This document shows positions 17,989 through 25,290 of a DNA stretch of 64,000 bases, piece after piece. The stretch is taken from positions 1,860,001-1,924,000 of the forward strand of contig OY763323.1 in assembly GCA_963667375.1 (NCBI GenBank), written 5' to 3'. The notes under the pieces were generated by a model. That model searched no databases. It was not told where the DNA came from and was given only the letters and a program-made list of their open reading frames with translations. Position 1 is the first letter of the stretch. The number at the start of each line of letters is the position of its first letter. The position numbers and the translations under genes were made by a program. The DNA comes from G963556115 sp963667375 (GTDB lineage: Bacteria > Planctomycetota > SZUA-567).

Positions 17989-18534
17989 TTAAATTGGTTT
18001 AACAAATATAAGGTTTGGTCCAAGAATTTCTGTAACTACTACCGGGGTATGACTTGCAATTTTTGAAGCTGATTTTGCACTGATTTCATGTAATCCGCCG
18101 CCATAATTGATAATAACTAAACCTGATTTTTCTGGAGTGATAGGGGTGTAGGCTTTACCTTGTGATCCAAGTATGGTATTTATGTCGAAAGTATTATCCT
18201 CACTGAGACGGTTGATTGTGCGCATTACCATGAAGTTCAATGCCATGGCGAGTGAACCCACAGCAATGCCAACTAATAGTGAGAGCCATTGATTTACATC
18301 ATTTTTAGCAAGTATAAATGCGGTCCAGCCCATGCAGGCTAAGAATGTTATCATGTTTCGGATTGTGAAAAAACTTACACCATCATCTCCTGAACCACCA
18401 AAGGCATCTAAAGAATCAACAGTAAGACCTGAAAATGTAAGTATAACTTGTATTGTGAAGATAATAGTGAATACTATTGAGATGCTTAGCATTGATAATT
18501 CATAAGCTGATAAGTTATGTAAAAATTGTTCCAT
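17989..18534 (-). CDS. NfeD/YuaF-like membrane protein
   Basis: A 181-aa protein with membrane helices at about 13-35, 58-76 and 84-108 and a C-terminal soluble domain (about 125-180) of short beta strands. That domain includes LGSQGKAYTPITPEKSGLVIINYGG and a final VVVTEILGPNLIFVKPI, as in the OB-fold domain of YuaF/NfeD-short proteins. The glycine-rich GGSGDDG loop between helices is unremarkable. It is the first gene of the flotillin operon. In known systems this partner modulates microdomain formation; that role is carried over from the family. Confidence 0.88.
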   Translation of the reverse strand: MEQFLHNLSAYELSMLSISIVFTIIFTIQVILTFSGLTVDSLDAFGGSGDDGVSFFTIRNMITFLACMGWTAFILAKNDVNQWLSLLVGIAVGSLAMALNFMVMRTINRLSEDNTFDINTILGSQGKAYTPITPEKSGLVIINYGGGLHEISAKSASKIASHTPVVVTEILGPNLIFVKPI

Positions 18535-18940
18535 AGTTTTACCAATTCTGAAGGGTTTGTTGTCTTTTACTAAAAGTTATAACTTTAATTTTATAAAATA
18601 AAAGCTGTTTGGCTAATATGAAATAATATAATAATGTGTTGCCGGTTAAAGTCAATTATTTTATTTGATAAATAATATATGTATAGTGTTTTTTGACTAT
18701 TTAAAATCGCAGGTTGTTTGCTGGTTATTCGTAAGCTATTGTGTCTTAGCGTGTTAGATGTGGTTTGGTTCGGGTTGTGACATAAAATATAAGTTATTAT
18801 ATTTACTGAATTGATGGTCGTTATAATATATATGTTGTATGTTGTTGTTACTTATTTGGTAAATAGTATAATTGTTATTAATTGTACTTTTAGACGTTGA
18901 CTCTGGTGTTTTGTTATGCAAGTCTAGATTTATTTATGGA
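18535..18940. other. AT-rich intergenic region between divergent units
   Basis: About 400 AT-rich bases between the leftward flotillin operon and the rightward SEL1 gene. Both promoters should lie here. I see no convincing box pair, RNA gene or repeat. Confidence 0.6.
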
Positions 18941-18952
18941 ACGGGAGTGGGT

Positions 18953-20143
18953 ATGAAGGCGAAGTGGATTATCGGGGTGGCTGCTGTATGTGTGGTTCTA
19001 TGCGGCTTGGTTAGCGTTGATAGCATTTGGGCTAGTGAGAGCTTTGATGAGTTTGTGCAGGATAGTGAGCGTAAGGCTGCTGCTGGGGATAAGACGTCTG
19101 AGCTGATGGTGAAGGGGTTGGCGTCGCTGGAGAAGAATGGAGATATCTGCGGGGTTGATCCGAAGCTGATACTTGAGGTGTATTTGCCGAAGGCTGAGGC
19201 GGGGGATGATGTGGCTGAATACTTTGTGGGTATGGTTTATTATCAGCGTAATGAGATGAAGGAGGCGGCGCACTGGCTGGAGTTGGCGACGGAGCATGGG
19301 AATAAAGAAGCGAACTTTTATATTGGAGGTTTGTACTTTGCGGCGATGGGTGTGGAGCGTGATTATAAGAAGGCTGAAAAGTACCTGCTGAAGGCGACTG
19401 AGCAGGATAATGTGATGGCTGAGGCTATGCTGATGACTCTGTATAGTCGTGGTGGTGATGGTGTACCGCGGGATACGAGTAAGGCGCTGCATTGGGCGGA
19501 GAAGGCAGCGGCGGGTGGTAATGCGCAGGCTGAGTTATACATGGGAGGTGCATATCGTAATGGGATAGGGGTAGAGGTTGATTATGGTAAGGCACAGAAG
19601 TATATTGAAATGGCAGCAGAGCAGTTGGATGACCCTTTTTGGTGTTGCGAGTTAGGGACGTATTATTTGAATATTGGTGATAGTAATCCCGGAGTAATTG
19701 TTGATAAAGAAAAAGGTTTAAGGTTAGTGAAAAAATCAGCTGAGGCTGGATGTAGTGTAGCTCAGGGTTTGCTTGCAGGTATGTATCTTAATGGTTATTA
19801 TGTTGAAACAGATTATAAGGAAGGATATAAGTGGGCAAAACTTGCAGTAGACCAAGGTGATTCAAAGACATTTATTCTTTTAGGTAATATGTACGAACAG
19901 GGGCTTTATGTAAATAAAGATATAAATAAAGCTATTGAATATTATAAAATTGGTGCAGAAAAAGGTGAGCAGTACAATTATGGGATGTTAGGAATGATTT
20001 ATGAAAAAGGTCGAGGTGTAGATAAGGATTTAGAGAAAGCCAAATATTTCTATAATAAAGGGGCCGCGCTTGGTGATAAGTTATCTTTGAAGAGGTTATC
20101 TATACTCTCTAAAAAAACAGAGAGTATAGATAAAGTTAAATAA
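18953..20143 (+). CDS. SEL1-repeat protein, copy 1 of a tandem pair
   Basis: From ATG at 18953 (GGGAGTGGG just upstream, and the same start in copy 2) the protein has 396 aa. It begins with MKAKWIIG and a hydrophobic segment to about residue 25, likely a signal peptide. About eight SEL1 repeats follow, with motifs such as MGVERDYKKAEKYLL and LGNMYEQGLYVNKDINKA. Compared with the gene at 20846, the start, residues about 127-192 and the last 43 residues are nearly identical, while about 193-354 is only moderately similar. The stop lies 13 bases from the convergent module at 20157. Up to about 19640 the codons are G-rich, then AT-rich. Role unknown; partner or immunity-like function is inference. 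Confidence 0.9.
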   Translation: MKAKWIIGVAAVCVVLCGLVSVDSIWASESFDEFVQDSERKAAAGDKTSELMVKGLASLEKNGDICGVDPKLILEVYLPKAEAGDDVAEYFVGMVYYQRNEMKEAAHWLELATEHGNKEANFYIGGLYFAAMGVERDYKKAEKYLLKATEQDNVMAEAMLMTLYSRGGDGVPRDTSKALHWAEKAAAGGNAQAELYMGGAYRNGIGVEVDYGKAQKYIEMAAEQLDDPFWCCELGTYYLNIGDSNPGVIVDKEKGLRLVKKSAEAGCSVAQGLLAGMYLNGYYVETDYKEGYKWAKLAVDQGDSKTFILLGNMYEQGLYVNKDINKAIEYYKIGAEKGEQYNYGMLGMIYEKGRGVDKDLEKAKYFYNKGAALGDKLSLKRLSILSKKTESIDKVK

Positions 20144-20156
20144 AGGCGTAAATTTA

Positions 20157-20621
20157 TTATTTGTCATCCTTATAATTGGTTGCATATCCAAAACCAATTT
20201 GAAATAAATCTATTCCAGCATTTGCATTTGTTTTTCCTACGTATGGTGTTATCACTTTGGCGAAGGCACCGGCTATTTCTGAGTTGACGTAATCTGAGAT
20301 ACCGAGGCTGATCAGTGCTTCGGTCATTTTCCGGGCTAATTGCTCTGGTGGCATATTTTCGGCTTTGAGTTCTCGGTAGGTTTCCTGTATTTGCTGTATT
20401 TTCTGGGCTGAACCGTAGATGCCAGCAAGCCGGGCAAGCGCCGGGGCGATGGCGGTACCGCCGGTGGCGAAGGCGGCGCTGATGAGGACGATATCGGCGG
20501 CATTGTCCTTAATAAATCTGGCGATAAATTTTGAGGCTTCGCTGTCGATCATATCGATGGCATCATCGGCACCTTTGTTGATCTCATTTATAGTTGCTTG
20601 CACATTATCGGCTCCGAGCAT
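20157..20621 (-). pseudogene. Orphan C-terminal module of the 894-aa protein
   Basis: An open frame of 154 aa from ATG 20621 without a ribosome site. It matches the C-terminus of the protein at 22047-24731: the first 70 residues are close to identical (LGADNVQATINEINKGADDA and ISAAFATGGTAIAPALAR), the last 85 strongly diverged. Similarity continues upstream of the ATG in the same frame (TPELYIAGLNILRM) to about 20658, showing that the module was cut from a longer gene. It may be a silent cassette or a dead remnant. It is tail-to-tail with the SEL1 gene, 13 bases apart, exactly as in copy 2. Confidence 0.75.
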
Positions 20622-20833
20622 ACGGAGAATATTTAGTCCGGCGATATAGAGTTCGGGTGTTATGAGATTAAGTGCCGGGCTGATAGTCCGGCGTTATTTG
20701 TTTGGTGGGTGGTAATTTTTTTGATTTATGTGTGGTGTGTTATTGCTACGTAATTGGGAGATGGTATAATTGTTGTGGTTGCGGCTTTGGGGCGTGATTT
20801 TGTTTTTGTTATATGGATTGGGATGTTGGTGTG

Positions 20834-22551
20834 ACGGGAGTTGGTATGAAGGCGAAGTGGATTATCGGGGTGGCGGTTGTTGTGCTGGTTATCTGGGGCT
20901 GGGTGCGGGTGCAGGCGAAGAAGGAACAGAGAGCGTTTGAGCAGGTTATGCAGGATGCTGAGCGGCGGGCGGGGTTTGGGGATAAGAATGCGGAGCTGAT
21001 GGTAAAGACGTTTGATTCATTTGAGAAGAACGGTAATCTTAGCGGCGTTGATCCGAAATTGATAATGGAGGTGTTTCTGCCGAAGGCTAAGGCGGGTAAT
21101 GTTGAGGCTGAGTATATAGTGGGGATGATATATTACGGGCGTGAGGAGATGACGGAGGCGACACACTGGCTGGAGTTGGCGGCGGAGCATGGGAATAATG
21201 AGGCGTATTATTATATCGGAAGTCTGTACTTTGCGGCGATGGGTGTGGAACGTGATTATAAGAAGGCTGAAAAGTATCTGCTGAAGGCGACTGAGCAGGA
21301 TAATGTGATGGCTGAGGCTATGCTGATGACTCTGTATAGTCGTGGTGGTGATGGTGTACCGCGGGATACGGGTAAGGCGCTACATTGGGCGGAGAAGGCA
21401 GCGGCGGGTGGTAATGCGCAGGCACAGTTGTATCTCGGAGGTGCGTATCGTGATGGTATCGGGGTAGATATTGATTATCGCAAGGCACAGAAGTATATTG
21501 AAATGGCTGCGGAGCAGTTGGATGATCCGGCATGGTGGGGTGAGTTGGGGGCATTGTATTTGAATTTTAATGGAATTTATTCTGGAGTAATTGTTGATAA
21601 AGAAAAGGGTTATAATTTAGTTAAAAAATCAGCAGATGCAGGATGCTCTTATGCTCAATGCATGCTTGCTGGTATGTATTTTAATGGCTATGCTGTTAAG
21701 CAGAATTATGAAAAGGCTTATAAGTGGGCTAAACTTGCCGCAGATCAAGGGGATCCGTTTGTATTTATGCTTATAGGAAATATGTATGAAGATGGGTTGT
21801 ATGTGCATAAAGATGTTGATAAAGCTTTAGAGTATTATAAGATCGGTGCGGAAAAAGGAGATGAACGTAATTTTGGAATGATAGGAATAATTTATGAACG
21901 CGGACTTGGTGTAGATAAGGATTTAGAGAAAGCTAAATATTATTATAATAAAGGGGCCGCGCTTGGTGATAAGTTATCTTTGAAGAGGTTATCCATACTC
22001 TCTGATAAAGCAAAGAGTATGGATGTAGAGTAGATTTTATGTTGAGTTAATTATTATTGGTATAATAATAATTTGCATATTTAGCACCTGTTAATGCAAC
22101 ATTTGTACTTTGTTCTGCAATGTTTTTACCGAAGTGTGGAACCATAATTGTGGTTAGCTTTTTGGCTGTTGCTGAGTCAACGTAATCAGAAATGCCGAAG
22201 CTGGTTAAGGCTATGAATATTTCCTGGGCTAGCTGTTGTGGGGGCAGGCCTTTGGAACTGATCTTTTTACAGGTTTCCTGTATTTGCTGTACTTTCTGGG
22301 TGGAGCCGTAGATGGCCTCAAGCCGGGCAAGCGCCGGGGCGATGGCGGTACCGCCAGTGGCGAAGGCGGCGCTGATGAGGACGATATCGGCGGCATTATC
22401 CTTCATAAAGCCGGCGATGAATCTGGCGGCATCGCCGTCGATCATGGCGATGGCGTCATCGGCACCTTTATTGATCTCGTTTATAGTTGCTTGCACATTA
22501 TCGGCTCCGAGCATACGGAGCATCTTCAGTCCGGCGATATAGAGTCCGGGT
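20834..22551. repeat. Copy 2 of the tandem duplication (period 1893 bp)
   Basis: Second copy of the unit at 18941-20658. Here the convergent module is still joined to the full-length 894-aa gene, so this is likely the parent copy. The 175 bases between copies (20659-20833) hold AGTCCGGCGTTATT at 20685-20698, which also occurs inside the 894-aa gene at 22969-22982. The original duplication may therefore have been longer and later lost about 0.4 kb. Confidence 0.85.
20846..22033 (+). CDS. SEL1-repeat protein, copy 2 of a tandem pair
   Basis: From ATG 20846 (CGGGAG upstream) the protein has 395 aa, with an N-terminal hydrophobic segment (about 5-20) followed by KKEQRAFEQ. This looks like a signal anchor more than a cleaved signal. 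About eight SEL1 repeats fill the rest. It is collinear with copy 1. Block 21225-21423 differs from it by four bases in 199 and block 21908-22003 by four in 96, but the middle (21424-21907) has drifted to roughly two-thirds protein identity. The stop is 13 bases from the convergent 894-aa gene. Conserved ends around a variable middle suggest gene conversion or selection for changed binding. Confidence 0.9.
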   Translation: MKAKWIIGVAVVVLVIWGWVRVQAKKEQRAFEQVMQDAERRAGFGDKNAELMVKTFDSFEKNGNLSGVDPKLIMEVFLPKAKAGNVEAEYIVGMIYYGREEMTEATHWLELAAEHGNNEAYYYIGSLYFAAMGVERDYKKAEKYLLKATEQDNVMAEAMLMTLYSRGGDGVPRDTGKALHWAEKAAAGGNAQAQLYLGGAYRDGIGVDIDYRKAQKYIEMAAEQLDDPAWWGELGALYLNFNGIYSGVIVDKEKGYNLVKKSADAGCSYAQCMLAGMYFNGYAVKQNYEKAYKWAKLAADQGDPFVFMLIGNMYEDGLYVHKDVDKALEYYKIGAEKGDERNFGMIGIIYERGLGVDKDLEKAKYYYNKGAALGDKLSLKRLSILSDKAKSMDVE

Positions 22552-24731
22552 TTGAGGTACTGGATGAGGGTGTCGTTTTTGATATATTTGGCGGTTTCTG
22601 CAGCTGATTCCACTTCTGATTCGAGCTGGATTAATTTGTCACTGGCATCGAGTCTGAGCATCTGAATATTCTCGGCGTCGCTCTTGGTCGGATCGAAGTA
22701 GGGGCGAAGTTTGTCGATAGCGACGGGATCACTGGCGATGATTTTTTTGGCCAAATCCAGTTTTGTCTGGGAATTGGTGGTTATGTATAATGACTGCGCT
22801 TGGTTCTTCAACTCTTCATTGGAATCGACGATGGTGGCGAGGTATGCCATAGTGCTGGCGTAGTTCTCGGTGTCACCGGTGTTGAGATAATTCAGAGCCT
22901 GTTTATAGACTTCTGGGTATTGCTTCTGTATCAGCATGGTTTGTAGAGAATCGATAGCGGGGTTATCCAGTCCGGCGTTATTATAGGTGAGATAATAGCT
23001 ATTAAACTTCGAGTTTACCACTTCTTCGGGGAAGACGCTGTTTGTACAGAGAAGAGAGGTGAGTCTGGTATTTTTCGCATTAAAGACAGTAGAAGCAGGA
23101 ACAGCCTGGTCGTGAATGAATGGCTGACGGTAGTTATCAATAACCGTCAGAGCGGCCGGTAATGTTGCATCCGGGGTAATACGGGTTAATGCGGCAACTT
23201 CGTTATTTGCAGTCTGAATGCTGTGTTCCTCCAGTACCTGATCAAGCATTGGTTGCTGTTCTATGGCACGTTGTTCGATATCAGGGTTGGCTGAGGCCAG
23301 GCGTAATTCTTCTTCAATATAGCGTAAGCAGCTTGAACGGGTAGGACGGTAATTGTTGGCTTTAAGGAATTCTTTATAGCGGGTATTAATTTCGGAGTTA
23401 GAGTGAGACATCTTGTGACGTATAAGGTCTATGGTACCACTAAGATGTGAGTAATTCAGCTGTTCGGCAACATCATGAAGTTCACGGAATATACCAGAAA
23501 TAAAAGGTTCGACCTTGCGTGGAATTAATCTTTCATTATTGTCCTGATATCTGGTGTTGAGTTCTGTTAAAACCGGTGTAACAATACGCTGCAGAGTCGC
23601 ATTAAAGTGAATCAGCTTGTCGGCGTTTTCTTTCCGATAATTCAGTTCCTGATTGAGAGCAAGGTTAAAAAGTTCGTCAGTGTCAATTGTGCCGCCACTA
23701 TATCCAATAGAGGTTGAGAATTTTGGTGCGATTTTAGCAGTATAGCTTATAAATTCATTGGGATCGAGATTATGATCCTTACAGAAAATGTGTATTTGGG
23801 CAATGAGGGATTTACGTAAGGTTGAATCCGCCAAATATGATTCACCTCCACCCGAATATAGCTCATAATGATATTCATCCATATTAAAAATTTTAATGCC
23901 GGCAGCAAGCGCTTCATTTCTGGCTTTGCTGTCGTTATTTATACTTTGTAGTGACTCATCGTTAATTCTGTTATATTTTTCTTCATTTTTAATGAGCGTG
24001 TTAAGTTCATTGATTTCCTGCGGGCTCAAATCCCCTTTTTCTGCTTGTCTTTTTTTTAGCCTGTTATAATCGGCCAGTTTTTGTGGCAGGTCGCTGATAT
24101 CTGATTCCATAGAGTTCGGGAGTGGCGCTTTTGATGCGGAAACGAAGGTTGTTTCCGGTGCTTTTTCAGGAAGTTGCAGAGTAACATCAGGTGTTGCGAG
24201 GTCATTGGTCTGAGCTGTATTGGTAGCTGCTTGTGGTTTGGTGGCAGTGTCGGTCATGTTTTGATTGACCGGTTTGGCGGCTGGAGTCTGTGGTGTTTTT
24301 GATGGGGCTGGGGTTGGTGCCGCCGGGGTTGTGGTTGTAGTCTTTGCTGTTGGAACTGGTGTTCTGGGCAGGTTATAGGTCTGGAGCGGATTATAATCCG
24401 GGAATTTCTTGAGATTAATTGTGTCTGCGGCGTTACGGTGGGTGGTTGAGTCACTGATGTAGGCAGAAGGGACGGCCGGGGTGTTGGTACGTTCCACCCA
24501 GTTCTGATAGTACTGGGCAGGGTAGAATAATTCGGCATCGGAAAGGCGGTCAGAGATTGAGAATGAAAGCGGCTGCAGGAGATTTTCATTATAGTCAAAG
24601 TTCTGAATTGAAGTATCAGGCTGAGTCGCAGCGGGACTTAGGATACTTTCAAACTCCGGTATGGAGGTGGTATCCGGGTCTGAAAGGTCCGGGGTAAGAG
24701 AGAAATTAAATTTGCTGTTCTGGTTTTGCAT
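22047..24731 (-). CDS. Large unknown protein with variable C-terminal module
   Basis: I do not recognise this 894-aa protein. No signal peptide is visible. Residues 1-115 are polar with many Pro, Asp and Ser; about 120-200 is a Pro/Thr/Ala-rich linker; about 200-660 is helical and charged. A hydrophobic Ala/Gly-rich segment follows at about 770-800 (VLISAAFATGGTAIAPALAR), long enough to enter a membrane, and a C-terminal tip of about 90 residues. The tip differs from that of the orphan module at 20157, while the segment before it is nearly identical. AGGAG lies ahead of the ATG and a strong sigma-70 promoter upstream. The architecture suggests a toxin or effector with an exchangeable tip; no catalytic motif is seen. 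Confidence 0.8.
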   Translation of the reverse strand: MQNQNSKFNFSLTPDLSDPDTTSIPEFESILSPAATQPDTSIQNFDYNENLLQPLSFSISDRLSDAELFYPAQYYQNWVERTNTPAVPSAYISDSTTHRNAADTINLKKFPDYNPLQTYNLPRTPVPTAKTTTTTPAAPTPAPSKTPQTPAAKPVNQNMTDTATKPQAATNTAQTNDLATPDVTLQLPEKAPETTFVSASKAPLPNSMESDISDLPQKLADYNRLKKRQAEKGDLSPQEINELNTLIKNEEKYNRINDESLQSINNDSKARNEALAAGIKIFNMDEYHYELYSGGGESYLADSTLRKSLIAQIHIFCKDHNLDPNEFISYTAKIAPKFSTSIGYSGGTIDTDELFNLALNQELNYRKENADKLIHFNATLQRIVTPVLTELNTRYQDNNERLIPRKVEPFISGIFRELHDVAEQLNYSHLSGTIDLIRHKMSHSNSEINTRYKEFLKANNYRPTRSSCLRYIEEELRLASANPDIEQRAIEQQPMLDQVLEEHSIQTANNEVAALTRITPDATLPAALTVIDNYRQPFIHDQAVPASTVFNAKNTRLTSLLCTNSVFPEEVVNSKFNSYYLTYNNAGLDNPAIDSLQTMLIQKQYPEVYKQALNYLNTGDTENYASTMAYLATIVDSNEELKNQAQSLYITTNSQTKLDLAKKIIASDPVAIDKLRPYFDPTKSDAENIQMLRLDASDKLIQLESEVESAAETAKYIKNDTLIQYLKPGLYIAGLKMLRMLGADNVQATINEINKGADDAIAMIDGDAARFIAGFMKDNAADIVLISAAFATGGTAIAPALARLEAIYGSTQKVQQIQETCKKISSKGLPPQQLAQEIFIALTSFGISDYVDSATAKKLTTIMVPHFGKNIAEQSTNVALTGAKYANYYYTNNN

Positions 24732-24789
24732 GAGTGCTCCTTATTGAAATTGGTTGTTGTTATAATACGCCTTTTAACGTATTTGAGGT

Positions 24790-24818
24790 AATATAGATGA
24801 TGCGGCGGGTGATGTCAA
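24790..24818 (-). promoter_or_regulatory. Strong sigma-70 promoter of the 894-aa gene
   Basis: On the minus strand a perfect -35 TTGACA (24813-24818) and a -10 TATATT (24790-24795) are exactly 17 bases apart. The predicted start near 24783 gives a leader of about 50 bases to the ATG at 24731. Confidence 0.75.
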
Positions 24819-25290
24819 TATAAATTTCCCGCAGTAATGCGCCCTGCAGCTGGGTGTTGTTATATAAGTCTATAGGCTGGAATATGATAGTGTGTTTAAA
24901 AATTGTAGCAAAAAATATTGATTTATTGTATTGTGTATGTTTTTTGCTGGGTGTGGGGTTGTGGCTGGTGATATGGATAGCGGGCTGGTTGTGCGGCGGA
25001 GTATACTGGAGGCAGGGAGGTCGGGTGGCTGAATCTGGGTGATACGGGCAGGGAGGGTGCTTTACTGTTTTGGTGTCATAAACTGGCTTCCCGGTGATTT
25101 ATATTGGGGCAGGTGGAAGGTGATAACCGGTGATTTAGGCTGGGAAATGGGGGGAATATGGTGAATTCGGGATATTTGCAGATAAATTACAGAAAATACG
25201 AAATAAATTGAAATGTCCGATAAAGTTTCGGTAATTAGACTCTATAACAGGTAATAACAGAGTACTGGTTCTGATAATAAGGAGATTTCG
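24819..25290. other. Intergenic region, no gene seen
   Basis: About 470 bases between the divergent 894-aa gene and the macroglobulin operon. A 62-codon hydrophobic frame (24854-25042) lacks a ribosome site and family features. The 11-base direct repeat CCGGTGATTTA occurs at 25091 and 25127, possibly regulatory. AAGGAG precedes the 25291 start. Confidence 0.5.

Larger units (their letters stand above)
18941..20658. repeat. Copy 1 of a tandem duplication (period 1893 bp)
   Basis: Matches 20834-22551 at a constant offset of 1893 bases. Both SEL1 starts, a nearly identical 199-base block (19332-19530, four differences), a second block (20015-20110, four differences) and the convergent module (from about 20400) all keep this offset. 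The copy holds a complete SEL1 gene and the 3' end of the 894-aa gene. Confidence 0.9.

Noticed and set aside
24854..25042. 62-codon hydrophobic frame upstream of the macroglobulin operon
   Set aside because: No ribosome site, odd Trp/Gly-rich end, and no link to the next gene.
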